A program made the translations under genes and the position numbers. From Shewanella abyssi (GTDB lineage Bacteria > Pseudomonadota > Gammaproteobacteria > Enterobacterales > Shewanellaceae), in NCBI RefSeq assembly GCF_023284025.1, contig NZ_JAKIKR010000034.1, positions 1 to 53,197 on the forward strand: a stretch of DNA of 53,197 bases, given 5' to 3'. The notes below the pieces were generated by a model. That model had not been told where the DNA came from. It made no database searches and worked only from the letters and a program-made list of their open reading frames with translations. Shown piece by piece: positions 1-7,646 of this stretch. Within the stretch, counting starts at the first letter, position 1. Each line of letters opens with the position of its first letter.

Positions 1-30
1 CGTCCAATCCGCATGAGAACGTTTAGCCAT
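1..30 (-). CDS. 5' fragment of an unidentified island gene, cut by the window edge
   Basis: Ten codons are visible on the minus strand, starting with ATG at 30 and reading MAKRSHADWT before the window ends. An AGGAGT ribosome binding site lies five bases before the ATG, which makes a true start likely. It follows the helicase gene on the same strand after a 77-base gap and is probably part of the same element. Ten residues are too few to assign a family. The opening is vaguely like the first residues of small IS66-type accessory proteins, but that is only an impression. Confidence 0.55.
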   Translation of the reverse strand, partial: MAKRSHADWT

Positions 31-107
31 ATTAACTCCTGATGTAATAGTCAGTTGTTAAGATAGAACTTCAAAGCGGTAAGCTGAAGATGTACTTGGC
101 CGGACGG

Positions 108-1553
108 TTACAACGTTCTCTGAGTAATGCGGGTTTCATAATTATAGAACTCACAATATTGCAGGTAGGCGTGAAACAGGTAAATTCGAGGTGATGCTGG
201 GTGCTTGGAGTTGGGGAACCCCCCAACCTGACACCTAGCTTCATCCGCATAATAGAGGTCTTTGGCAAAACCTGTCATAGGATCTGAGTCAGTCAGAATA
301 TCTCTAGCATCATCGCCATTGGTCGCATCGGTAAGGATTTTTCTAACCGCACTTATTCCGCCAACCTCTTGTATCCATGCTGTTAGGTATTGAATGATGG
401 CAGGTATCTCTTTTCTTAATTTGGAAATAAAATTAGGATCTCGTTTCCCGATTGGAACAACTTGTCCTAAGAGTAGCAGGACTCTCCTACGCGATATTGC
501 ACCGCCATGATCAGTAAAGCGCATTGGGGTATTATTTACGGCAAGTACAATGGCTCTAATGTATGCAGAGAATGCAGGTCCGTATAATCTTCTACAGGAC
601 ACAGGATCACCACCAGTGATCTTTTTGAGACCCGCTCCCTCACCTTGATAAGTTTCCATATCGGGCAAGTACAGTAGTGCAGCGTTTAAAATATCCACAC
701 GACGTTCTGGTGTTTCCAGGTCTTTGGCCTCAATGGTTTTTACACTTGATTGCCCCACCAGCAAACTAATCATTGCAGCAAATGTACTTTTACTTGTTCC
801 CCCTGGACCAACTATTTCAACGAACAGTTGCCAGTCATATTTTCTTAGCAAAACCATAACGAGTATTGCCTTTAGAATCAGCTCTCTATCCGCTGACCTC
901 TGGGATGGCACATCTGGATCGTAACTTCCGCTAATAAAATTAAGGTAGTCCATGAATGTAAGGCAAAAATCAGCACTACCATCTGTAGCTATATAATCAA
1001 CACCAGTACTGTATCTTGCATAAATATTCTTAACCGAACAGGGAGTAAATACTCCGTTAGATGGATCTAACGTGCCATTTTTGAAAATAATATTTCTGGT
1101 GTCGGACTCCGGTATTTTCTCTAAAGTGTATTGGAGCATACTAGCTACTGAGCCGACTTTTGCTGTGTTGAATCCTTCGCTCCCCAAATGCCGCTTTAGC
1201 TCTTCGAAAGTAATGTTATCAAGGCACCTTGTTTGCGTTCCATACTGTACCCAAAAACCAACAGAGTCATCCCAGCGGTATATTTCTGACTCCTCACTAC
1301 TAATCGCATATTTACCTTTGAGCTCTTTGGCTATAAAAGAGGCAATCTTACTGTCCCTGTCCGACGTCGATATAATTGAGTGGGATTCAGGTGGCATTAG
1401 CGTGGGGTTAGCATTGCATAACACCTCTTTACTTTCACTGATATTACAGTTAGTTACACTCGTGCTGGTGGGGGTGGTGGGGTTGTAGCTAGTCAAATGT
1501 GGTAATTCACCGCTTTGCTGGCCTAATTCATTTTCACTAGATGATTGCTTCAT
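108..1553 (-). CDS. P4-type phage/satellite replication helicase (SF3, D5-like), probably C-terminally short
   Basis: Predicted superfamily 3 DNA helicase of a satellite or prophage replication module. Residues 1-65 are Ser/Thr/Pro-rich and look disordered. The ATPase core follows: Walker A GPGGTSKST at 249-257, a hydrophobic strand ending in the acidic Walker B-like LPDME near 296-300, a sensor-like AVNNTPMRF at 338-346 and an arginine-finger-like SRRR at 354-357. Related P4-alpha proteins carry primase and helicase in one chain of about 780 residues. Here the primase is the separate upstream gene and the two overlap by four bases (ATGA), so translational coupling is likely. The protein stops shortly after PRIYLFHAYLQY, a segment that in relatives is followed by roughly 40-50 more residues, so the end may be lost. 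Family assignment is firm; replication of this element is inferred. Confidence 0.85.
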   Translation of the reverse strand: MKQSSSENELGQQSGELPHLTSYNPTTPTSTSVTNCNISESKEVLCNANPTLMPPESHSIISTSDRDSKIASFIAKELKGKYAISSEESEIYRWDDSVGFWVQYGTQTRCLDNITFEELKRHLGSEGFNTAKVGSVASMLQYTLEKIPESDTRNIIFKNGTLDPSNGVFTPCSVKNIYARYSTGVDYIATDGSADFCLTFMDYLNFISGSYDPDVPSQRSADRELILKAILVMVLLRKYDWQLFVEIVGPGGTSKSTFAAMISLLVGQSSVKTIEAKDLETPERRVDILNAALLYLPDMETYQGEGAGLKKITGGDPVSCRRLYGPAFSAYIRAIVLAVNNTPMRFTDHGGAISRRRVLLLLGQVVPIGKRDPNFISKLRKEIPAIIQYLTAWIQEVGGISAVRKILTDATNGDDARDILTDSDPMTGFAKDLYYADEARCQVGGFPNSKHPASPRIYLFHAYLQYCEFYNYETRITQRTL

Positions 1554-2563
1554 AGATATAGCGCCTCTAAAGTGCGTCTTTCACCATAAATTGCGAAATA
1601 ATCATTCCAGTCTGTTAACTCCCGTTTTCCACTGGAGCTCACTGGTAACATGTGTTCTGGATTGAATGGAGGGATTTTAATCCTAGCATTGCCATCACTT
1701 GCAGCTAAGCGAGCATATTTTATACCTGCTGGATCATCATCTGCAGCAATAGAGATCATTGCCTCACGCATAGAGCAGAAGACTGACGTAGTCACTATAT
1801 TTAAATTATTTGCAGTAAACGCAATAACTACGGGCTCGCCTGTAAGCTCATATATTGTTGCCCCTGTAGCGAACCCCTCTACTATCCAAATGTGTTTTGC
1901 AGACTCAATATCACCAAGTATATATCTGCCATTTTTTCTCATTCCACCAGCTAGACCTTGTTTCATTCCACAGCTGATAAACTCTAAACTGATCAAGTTG
2001 TTTTCATGATCCATTATTGGGATGACCAGAGTGCCCGGAGAAAAACAGGTTGCTCCATTTTGTACTGGAGTTACTAATTGCCTAATACCGTGAGGTTTAA
2101 TTTTTTTAAATCTTAAATAGAGCTGTTCCGGAGAGGCTGGTATAGAGTTTTCCCAAATTTCGGTTGCTCTTTTAGCAGCAGCTCTGCGTTGATTGCGTAC
2201 TTTTTTAGCTTCCATTTTTCTCTGTCTACTTAGCTTAATTGAATGCATGTTCTCTTCTTCGGCGGTTAAACTAGAGGGCTCAACATTGAGTAGCTCCGCA
2301 ATCTTTTTAGCCGCATTATATAAAGTGATATTTAATACTTTGCTTACAAGGTCTAAGCCGTCTCCGAAGTTTCGGTCGTCACACTGACGGCAATACCATG
2401 TACCTCTGCCAGCTTTATTATCGAAGTGAAACCTATCCTTACCACCGCATACAGGACATGGCCCATGTTTGCCTGAGCTCGGGGCATCTATCCCTAAGTG
2501 TGAGAAGATGGATGGCCATTGACCATTGGCTGAGTAAACAACTTTCTGTATAAGTCCTGTCAT
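1550..2563 (-). CDS. P4-type primase with zinc finger and Toprim-like domain
   Basis: Predicted DNA primase half of the element's replication module. A four-cysteine zinc finger of the P4 alpha type is formed by CPVC at 36-39 and CRQC at 58-61, around the conserved GKDRFHFD and GRGTWYC blocks. A charged linker (about 105-135) precedes a Toprim-like domain with VEGFATG at 228-234 and the acidic ADDDPAG at 274-280. The gene begins two bases after the alpA stop codon and overlaps the helicase start by four bases, so alpA, primase and helicase form one tight minus-strand operon. Length (337 residues) fits a stand-alone primase; in phage P4 the same domains are fused to the helicase. Confidence 0.88.
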   Translation of the reverse strand: MTGLIQKVVYSANGQWPSIFSHLGIDAPSSGKHGPCPVCGGKDRFHFDNKAGRGTWYCRQCDDRNFGDGLDLVSKVLNITLYNAAKKIAELLNVEPSSLTAEEENMHSIKLSRQRKMEAKKVRNQRRAAAKRATEIWENSIPASPEQLYLRFKKIKPHGIRQLVTPVQNGATCFSPGTLVIPIMDHENNLISLEFISCGMKQGLAGGMRKNGRYILGDIESAKHIWIVEGFATGATIYELTGEPVVIAFTANNLNIVTTSVFCSMREAMISIAADDDPAGIKYARLAASDGNARIKIPPFNPEHMLPVSSSGKRELTDWNDYFAIYGERRTLEALYL

Positions 2564-2565
2564 GA

Positions 2566-2796
2566 TTAAACCTCACTATTTCTGTCAGCAGATACTTCAT
2601 CAATCCAGGCCATGACTTCAGAAAGTCGCCATACGACGGTTCTATCACCTATATGGATACGTTTTGGGAATTTACCCTCTTTTTCGAGTAGCCAGCGGCG
2701 CTGGCGAGATAAGGTTGATGTGTGAGCACACTCAGGTTCGCGAATGAATCTATCTTTTTCGATTTTTGTTTCTTGAGTGGTGTTATGGGGTGACAT
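2566..2796 (-). CDS. alpA: AlpA-family DNA-binding regulator
   Basis: A 76-residue protein with the AlpA/MerR-like winged helix: the region around TLSRQRRWLLEKEGKFPKR forms the recognition part, and VVWRLSEVMAWIDE the following wing and helix typical of the family. AlpA proteins activate genes of P4-like and CP4-type islands, often excisionase or replication genes. It stands directly before the primase gene, the usual place in P4-like satellites and Gram-negative phage-inducible islands. A strong GGAGG ribosome binding site precedes the ATG, but it can pair with an upstream CCTCC to form a hairpin (separate entry). Family identification is confident; its targets are unknown. Confidence 0.85.
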   Translation of the reverse strand: MSPHNTTQETKIEKDRFIREPECAHTSTLSRQRRWLLEKEGKFPKRIHIGDRTVVWRLSEVMAWIDEVSADRNSEV

Positions 2797-2832
2797 ATGT
2801 CCTCCGGTTGTTGTATTTAACTAACGGAGGGC
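2797..2832 (-). promoter_or_regulatory. Possible hairpin hiding the alpA ribosome binding site
   Basis: In the minus-strand transcript, CCTCCG (complement of 2825-2830) can pair with CGGAGG (complement of 2801-2806), which contains the alpA Shine-Dalgarno sequence. Two more A-U pairs can form inside with one bulged C, leaving a loop of about ten bases. This would lower alpA translation unless opened. The pairing is seen in the sequence; the regulatory role is inferred. Confidence 0.4.
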
Positions 2833-2859
2833 ATAATGGCAAAAGGAAAGTGGTATAGG

Positions 2860-2881
2860 TGAGGGGAAGAGCTTCCCCTCA
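2860..2881 (-). terminator. GC-rich hairpin downstream of the 190-residue island gene
   Basis: A perfect nine-base-pair stem (TGAGGGGAA / TTCCCCTCA) with a four-base loop lies 17 bases past the stop codon of the 190-residue gene and about 64 bases before alpA. No T-run follows on either strand, so an intrinsic terminator is possible but not typical; it could also be a transcript-stabilising or processing hairpin. Confidence 0.4.
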
Positions 2882-2897
2882 AGTCTAAAATGTTAAC

Positions 2898-3470
2898 CTA
2901 AGCTGTAGGTAGAATCAGTTTGAAATAACAGCCTACCTTGTATTTCTCATTGTGATTTTTATAGGCTTGAGGCATCCATTCCGTTCTGATTGTTAGTTCT
3001 TCTGGGGAGTTTTTTCTTGGACATAAATATATGTATAATTCTTTTGCTAGAGCTGATTTTGAGACCCTAGGGTACTTTTTCAGAGTAAGCTTTGCGATTT
3101 CTATAGCCTCTTCTTTATGTTCATTTTGGTTCATTTTTCCATTAGATGATTCACTGTTCTTTCTTTTTATCAGCCGGCCAGTGCATATTTTGGCTATAGA
3201 CTTAATCATTTTGGCAGCAGATTGTAAGTTGTTGAACTTAAGTTGATTTTTACTTAACTTTAGCTCTTGTTTCTTTTGTTGATTAATGACTTCCTGTGTT
3301 TCTGCTCTATTTAGGGCTGCATTTAACCTAATATTACCAAAGTAATTTTCTAAGAACTTGGCATCCTCATTGTTGCCTTCAGCAGCCATCGTCTTAAGAA
3401 TACTTTTAACTCGCAGTACGTTAGGGTCTAGATCTCTTAAACACTGAATTTCGTCATTTTTATTAGTCAT
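2898..3470 (-). CDS. Hypothetical island protein, 190 residues
   Basis: Family not recognised. The protein is hydrophilic and largely helical, with a Lys/Gln-rich stretch (about 73-105, QQKKQELKLSKNQLKF) that could form a short coiled coil, and a more compact C-terminal half (about 115-190) with alternating basic and hydrophobic residues ending in a strand-like YKVGCYFKLIL. No signal peptide or membrane segment is seen. It lies 28 bases downstream of the integrase stop on the same strand and before alpA. P4-like satellites often carry small lineage-specific genes here, so it may be a regulator or accessory protein of the element, but nothing in the sequence shows a function. Confidence 0.7.
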   Translation of the reverse strand: MTNKNDEIQCLRDLDPNVLRVKSILKTMAAEGNNEDAKFLENYFGNIRLNAALNRAETQEVINQQKKQELKLSKNQLKFNNLQSAAKMIKSIAKICTGRLIKRKNSESSNGKMNQNEHKEEAIEIAKLTLKKYPRVSKSALAKELYIYLCPRKNSPEELTIRTEWMPQAYKNHNEKYKVGCYFKLILPTA

Positions 3471-3498
3471 TTATCGTGCCTAAATTAGATTGATAAGC

Positions 3499-4728
3499 CT
3501 AGTTGGTATTAATTTCAGGTGATATGAGAGCCGATAGCTTATTCAAGGCCTCTCTTCTTTCTTCTAGATAATCATGGCGGTTATAGATACCCTCTACGCC
3601 CTTAATCTTATGGTTGAGGCATCGTTCTGCAATATGGCTTGAGATGCCCAGGTAGGCTAATAAACTTCGACAGGTACGTCGTAAATCATGCACAACGAAA
3701 TGACTGACACCTTGCTCTTCAAAGTGATTCTTGGTCGGCTGCTTTTTGCTATCCACTTTTTTGCCAAACAGTTTAGCTAAAGCATGATTTAGCGTATCGT
3801 CAGAAATATAGCCACGCCTGACACTCGCGCGACGTGAAGGGAAGACGTAGATTGAGCCAGCAGATCTGACTTTAAGTTCGTTAAGCCAGCCTATGACAGC
3901 TGTAGGTAACGGGATTGATATTGCTATGCCAGTTTTACTGCGCTCAGAAGGGAGGTGCCAAACCTTATTATCGAAATCGATTTCTTGCCACTGTGCAGCG
4001 ATTAGCTCACCCTTTCGTACGCCAAGAGTTATCAAGAGTGCACAAGCTAAATAGTTTTCTCTGGTGAATGTATGTGATTGAGAACGCAATACAGAGAACA
4101 TACGGCTGATTTCATCTAAATCTAAGGCTCTGTCTCTGCTTTTTTCTGCGCCACCAGCATCGGACATAGTAAAGGCTAAGGCTGGATTGTTTTCGACTAA
4201 CCCCAGTTTTGCAGCATGCCGGAAGAGTTGCTTTGTATACATCAGCGTATCATTAGCTGTTGCTGGTCGGCTGCTTTCAATCACTTTGTGGATGATAGCT
4301 CTAACCTGAAGAGCTGTTACATCTTTAAGTCTTAGTTCGCCGATGAATGGTGCGATCTCTTTGGTATAAATTCGGTGCGGGATCTCAGGGTGTTTAAGCC
4401 TCTTATTGATATCAGTCTTAAACCAATCATCAAATAGCTGGTGGACGGTTACTATCTCTTCCTGTAGCGCATTCTTTTTTTCTAGTGCTGGATCTTTTCC
4501 ATGTTTGATATCTCTGAGTAGTAATACTGCATCATGTTTCGCGTCAGCGATGGATAAGTGAGGATAGCTATCGAGTAAGGTAAACCATTTACGTTTGTTA
4601 TTAATCGTGTAACGGACTTGCCAGCTACAAGTGCCACTTGTCGATAACCGAAAGTATAATCCTCCGCCAATAGCTGTTCGACCAGGGACGCCATCCTTGA
4701 TTATTTTGTTTAATTGCTTGTTGTTCAT
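3499..4728 (-). CDS. Tyrosine recombinase integrase, P4/CP4 type
   Basis: Site-specific recombinase of the integrated element. The N-terminal 85 residues fit the arm-binding domain of P4-type integrases (GGGLYFRLS, then SIADAKHDA). A SAM-like core-binding domain follows (about 95-185), and the catalytic domain carries the full active-site set: Arg238 (GVRKGE), Lys265, His347 and Arg350 (HDLR), His373 and the nucleophile Tyr382. The 409-residue length is normal. It is the gene nearest yicC and reads away from it; P4-type integrases usually lie next to their attachment site, which places att between 4729 and about 4856. No tRNA gene is present there. The enzyme looks intact. Confidence 0.93.
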   Translation of the reverse strand: MNNKQLNKIIKDGVPGRTAIGGGLYFRLSTSGTCSWQVRYTINNKRKWFTLLDSYPHLSIADAKHDAVLLLRDIKHGKDPALEKKNALQEEIVTVHQLFDDWFKTDINKRLKHPEIPHRIYTKEIAPFIGELRLKDVTALQVRAIIHKVIESSRPATANDTLMYTKQLFRHAAKLGLVENNPALAFTMSDAGGAEKSRDRALDLDEISRMFSVLRSQSHTFTRENYLACALLITLGVRKGELIAAQWQEIDFDNKVWHLPSERSKTGIAISIPLPTAVIGWLNELKVRSAGSIYVFPSRRASVRRGYISDDTLNHALAKLFGKKVDSKKQPTKNHFEEQGVSHFVVHDLRRTCRSLLAYLGISSHIAERCLNHKIKGVEGIYNRHDYLEERREALNKLSALISPEINTN

Positions 4729-4743
4729 AGCTGCACCTTTTTA

Positions 4744-4814
4744 GTGGTACCAAGAATGAAAAATAACAAGTGTTTAAGAATTCTCATTCAAAATGGTACC
4801 ACTCTTGGTACCAG
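4744..4814. other. Cluster of GGTACC-containing repeats next to the integrase; possible att or arm-site region
   Basis: Three GGTACC hexamers occur within 67 bases (4746-4751, 4795-4800, 4807-4812). The first and last are extended as inverted copies, TGGTACCAAGA and TCTTGGTACCA. Such repeats immediately upstream of an integrase start are commonly integrase or excisionase binding sites. The other end of the element is outside the window, so the core repeat cannot be identified. Confidence 0.4.
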
Positions 4815-4854
4815 TTGGTAGGTGACAGTGTGATACATTAATTTACCGCAGGCA

Positions 4855-4880
4855 ACAAAAAAGCCCCATAATAGGGGCTT
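4855..4880 (-). terminator. Intrinsic terminator of yicC
   Basis: Stem AAGCCCC / GGGGCTT with a six-base loop, followed on the minus strand by a run of six T. It lies about 40 bases past the yicC stop and is probably the last chromosomal piece before the island. Confidence 0.8.
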
Positions 4881-4918
4881 CGTCATATTTAACTAACGTT
4901 GTATAACTAGGTTTTACA

Positions 4919-5782
4919 TTATTCTACGTTTTGGATCTGCTCACGCATCTGTTCGATAAGCACTTTTAAATCGACTGCGGCAGAAGTGACTTCTGCGCTG
5001 ATAGATTTAGAGGCTAGCGTGTTTGATTCACGGTTAAATTCTTGCATCATAAAGTCGAGTCTGCGGCCCTGTGCGCCACCTTTTTTCAAGATGCGACGAG
5101 TCTCGGCGACGTGAGCGTCTAGTCGGTCCATCTCTTCGGCAACGTCCATCTTTTGTGCCATCAATACCATCTCTTGCTCCATACGTGCTGGATCAAGTTC
5201 GCCGGTGATTTCGGCTAAACGGTTGGTTAGCTTATCGCGTTGCCACTGCATAACAACAGGCATGTGCGAGCGAACGACGGCGACGAGATCAACGATTTGA
5301 TCAAGGCGAGTTTGCAACATAACGTTGATGGCTTCACCTTCACGGCCGCGCGCTTCAATAAATTGGTCGACAGCGGAATCGAATGCCACTAGCAGTTCTT
5401 TACCTAAAGAGTCCATGTCCTGCTCTGAGCTAGACATCACGCCAGGCCAGCGCAGTACGTCAACAACATTGAGTTCGCCTTGGCCTGCTTGATCTTTTAC
5501 CCAGTTAGCGGCGTTGATGATCTGCTTAGCGAGTTCTTTATTGAGTTGCAGTTCGCTACTGCCACCTTCATTTAGGTCATAACGCAGGTTGACTTCAACT
5601 TTACCGCGGTTTAAACGTTTACGAAGACGATCTCTAAGCACGGGCTCTAAGCTGCGAAAATGTTCTGGCAGGCGCAAATAAGTTTCAAGGTAGCGCTGAT
5701 TAACTGAACGGATTTCCCAAGAGGCGGTGCCCCAATCTGCTTTGTGCTCAATGCGAGCATAGGCTGTCATGCTTTGGATCAT
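4919..5782 (-). CDS. yicC: YicC family endoribonuclease
   Basis: YicC/YloC family protein, 287 residues from the chosen start. The N-terminal MIQSMTAYAR, the NQRYLE-type block near residue 27-33 and the C-terminal block around RRLDFMMQEFNRE with NTLASKS are family hallmarks. Family members are RNA-cleaving enzymes linked to small-RNA turnover and stationary phase. The ATG at 5782 is preferred to an upstream in-frame start at 5839 because the family begins MI.SMT and a GGAAA precedes it. It is divergent from rph, the same arrangement as in E. coli. The gene that usually follows it is not in the window because the island intervenes. Confidence 0.92.
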   Translation of the reverse strand: MIQSMTAYARIEHKADWGTASWEIRSVNQRYLETYLRLPEHFRSLEPVLRDRLRKRLNRGKVEVNLRYDLNEGGSSELQLNKELAKQIINAANWVKDQAGQGELNVVDVLRWPGVMSSSEQDMDSLGKELLVAFDSAVDQFIEARGREGEAINVMLQTRLDQIVDLVAVVRSHMPVVMQWQRDKLTNRLAEITGELDPARMEQEMVLMAQKMDVAEEMDRLDAHVAETRRILKKGGAQGRRLDFMMQEFNRESNTLASKSISAEVTSAAVDLKVLIEQMREQIQNVE

Positions 5783-5909
5783 GGATGATTTCCAGTGTAG
5801 TTCGTCTAAGTGAGCTGTGATTATATACTCAATTAGCACGAAGGTGCAGGATCTAGCCGTAATTTACTGTTGAGATTTTAAGGTGAGTTTTATTATTCAG
5901 ATAGCATAC

Positions 5910-5940
5910 TGGCTCACATATCCCTATAATATGCAGCCAA
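5910..5940 (+). promoter_or_regulatory. Probable rph promoter
   Basis: A perfect TATAAT at 5935-5940 lies 35 bases before the rph start. The -35 region is weak (TGGCTC at 5910, spacing 19), so only the -10 element is well supported. Confidence 0.45.
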
Positions 5941-5974
5941 ATTACCCCAATGTTTTTAAATACAGGAATTCACT

Positions 5975-6688
5975 ATGCGCCCGAGCGACAGAACTCCAGC
6001 ACAATCTCGTCCAGTGACTATTACACGTCAGTTTACCGCTCATGCCGAAGGTTCGGTTTTAGTTGAGTTTGGCGACACTAAAGTGCTGTGTACCGCCAGT
6101 TTTGAAGAGGGTGTACCGCGTTTCCTTAAAGGCCAGGGCCAAGGTTGGGTTACCGCGGAATATGGTATGTTGCCACGTTCAACGCATAGCCGCATGAACC
6201 GTGAAGCGGCTCGTGGTAAGCAGTCTGGTCGTACTCAAGAGATCCAGCGTTTAATCGGCCGTTCATTGCGTGCTGCTGTTGATATGAAGCTTTTGGGTGA
6301 AAACACCATCGTTATCGATTGTGATGTTATTCAAGCTGACGGTGGTACGCGTACTGCTGCTATTACTGGTGCTTGTGTTGCTCTGGTTGACGCGCTTAAC
6401 TGGGCTCGTGGTAAAGGCATTTTAAAGACTAACCCACTTAAGTTCCTGATTGCTGCTGTTAGTGTTGGTATCTATAAAGGCGAGCCTATCTGCGATCTAG
6501 AATATATCGAAGACAGTGCTGCTGAAACTGACATGAATGTGGTAATGACTGAAACCGGTAAGATGATTGAAATTCAAGGTACCGCCGAAGGCGAGCCGTT
6601 CAGTCATGAAGAGCTATTAAGCTTATTAGATTTAGCGAAACATGGTATCCGCGAGATCGTTGATATTCAAAAAGCGTCTTTAAGCTAA
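5975..6688 (+). CDS. rph: Ribonuclease PH
   Basis: Phosphate-dependent 3'-5' exoribonuclease that trims tRNA 3' ends and degrades structured RNA. At 237 residues it is full length. Typical blocks are visible: [14 protein letters not shown] at the start, the [15 protein letters not shown] segment that contributes to the phosphate site, [19 protein letters not shown] and the C-terminal [12 protein letters not shown]. The frame is intact, unlike the frameshifted rph of E. coli K-12. It precedes pyrE on the same strand but a terminator-like hairpin separates them. Confidence 0.97.
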   Translation: MRPSDRTPAQSRPVTITRQFTAHAEGSVLVEFGDTKVLCTASFEEGVPRFLKGQGQGWVTAEYGMLPRSTHSRMNREAARGKQSGRTQEIQRLIGRSLRAAVDMKLLGENTIVIDCDVIQADGGTRTAAITGACVALVDALNWARGKGILKTNPLKFLIAAVSVGIYKGEPICDLEYIEDSAAETDMNVVMTETGKMIEIQGTAEGEPFSHEELLSLLDLAKHGIREIVDIQKASLS

Positions 6689-6704
6689 ATCAGATTTTTA
6701 TTAT

Positions 6705-6728
6705 AAGGGCCCTACGGGGTCCTTTTTG
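6705..6728 (+). terminator. Terminator or attenuator between rph and pyrE
   Basis: Stem AAGGGCCC with GGGTCCTT (one G-U pair) and loop TACG, followed by TTTTT. It lies 16 bases after the rph stop and about 80 bases before pyrE. In enterobacteria pyrE is controlled by UTP-sensitive attenuation at a hairpin in this position; a similar role is possible here but no leader ORF analysis was done. Confidence 0.75.
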
Positions 6729-6810
6729 TAAGTGCTTTTTGTCAGCACTTATAATCAATGAAGTGATTAAAATAAATAGAGTTGCCCCTACATTTTTTTA
6801 AGGAGATATT

Positions 6811-7452
6811 GTGAAAGCCTATCAACGTGAGTTTATTGAGTTTGCTCTTGAGCGTCAGGTACTTAAATTTGGCGAGTTTACGTTAAAATCAGGCCGCATT
6901 AGCCCTTACTTTTTCAATGCAGGCTTGTTTAATACGGGTCGTGATTTATCCCGCCTTGGTCGCTTCTATGCGGCGGCATTGGTCGATTCTGCTATTGAAC
7001 ATGACTTGCTGTTTGGCCCTGCATACAAGGGCATTCCTATCGCCACCACCACAGCGATTGCCTTGTGTGATCATCACGATATCGATGTGCCTTACTGCTT
7101 TAACCGTAAAGAGAAAAAACAGCATGGTGAAGGCGGTAGCTTAGTCGGTAGCGAGCTAAAAGGCCGCGTAATGTTAGTTGATGATGTGATTACTGCAGGC
7201 ACTGCCATTCGCGAATCAATGGAGATCATTGCCGCGCACAATGCCAAGCTTGCGGGGGTGTTGATTGCACTTGATCGCCAAGAGAAAGGCAAAGGTGAGT
7301 TATCTGCTATTCAAGAAGTTGAGCGTGATTTTGGTTGTGAAATCGTGTCGATTGTTAAGCTTGAAGACTTGATTAACTACCTGTCAGAAAAACCGGGTAT
7401 GGAAACAGAGCTTGCGTCAGTGAGTGCTTACCGTGAACAATACGGGATCTAA
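6811..7452 (+). CDS. pyrE: Orotate phosphoribosyltransferase
   Basis: Joins orotate and PRPP to make orotidine 5'-phosphate in pyrimidine synthesis. The 213-residue length matches the family. The PRPP-binding loop [13 protein letters not shown] is clear, and [19 protein letters not shown] is the conserved N-terminal block. The start is GTG at 6811, supported by AAGGAG seven bases upstream and by family alignment ([13 protein letters not shown]). It ends in a strong terminator. Confidence 0.97.
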   Translation: MKAYQREFIEFALERQVLKFGEFTLKSGRISPYFFNAGLFNTGRDLSRLGRFYAAALVDSAIEHDLLFGPAYKGIPIATTTAIALCDHHDIDVPYCFNRKEKKQHGEGGSLVGSELKGRVMLVDDVITAGTAIRESMEIIAAHNAKLAGVLIALDRQEKGKGELSAIQEVERDFGCEIVSIVKLEDLINYLSEKPGMETELASVSAYREQYGI

Positions 7453-7465
7453 AAAATAAGTTCAG

Positions 7466-7516
7466 ATTACTAGAGCGTTCGCAGGCTCACTTCGAGAGCG
7501 CTCACAAGTTCACTTC
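7466..7516. repeat. Imperfect tandem repeat after pyrE
   Basis: Two similar units of about 21 bases, one from GAGCGTTCGCAGGCTCACTTC and one from GAGCGCTCACAAGTTCACTTC, sit side by side between the pyrE stop and its terminator. With the hairpins at 7571-7609 they look like a degenerate intergenic repeat of the REP/ERIC kind. Confidence 0.45.
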
Positions 7517-7520
7517 TAGA

Positions 7521-7559
7521 AAAAAGCAAAAGCTATTAGGTTGGCTTTTGCTTTTTTTG
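7521..7559 (+). terminator. Strong intrinsic terminator of pyrE, probably bidirectional
   Basis: A perfect 13-base-pair stem (AAAAAGCAAAAGC / GCTTTTGCTTTTT) with a ten-base loop and T-run. It lies between convergent pyrE and folE and has A/T tracts on both sides, so it could serve both. Confidence 0.88.
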
Positions 7560-7570
7560 TTTTCAGTTTC

Positions 7571-7640
7571 TCGCAGCGGTTTGCCGCGTTCTAGAAGAGC
7601 CGAAGGCTCGTTCTCGAATCTGCTTTAATATTTTAGAACC
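7571..7640. repeat. Cluster of small hairpins and a short tandem repeat (REP-like)
   Basis: GCGG-TTTG-CCGC (7576-7587) and GAGCC-GAA-GGCTC (7597-7609) are two adjacent hairpins separated by TTCTAGAA-type sequence, followed by a doubled TAGAACC near 7631-7645. The layout resembles repeated intergenic palindromes of Shewanella genomes; other copies are not present in this window. Confidence 0.45.
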
Positions 7641-7646
7641 TAGAAC

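Noticed and set aside
1072..1488. 138-codon plus-strand frame opposite the helicase
   Set aside because: It is antisense to the Walker-containing helicase gene and shows no ribosome binding site or domain.
4729..4918. tRNA gene as integration target
   Set aside because: No tRNA-like cloverleaf or conserved T-loop sequence is present; only a terminator and repeats are seen.
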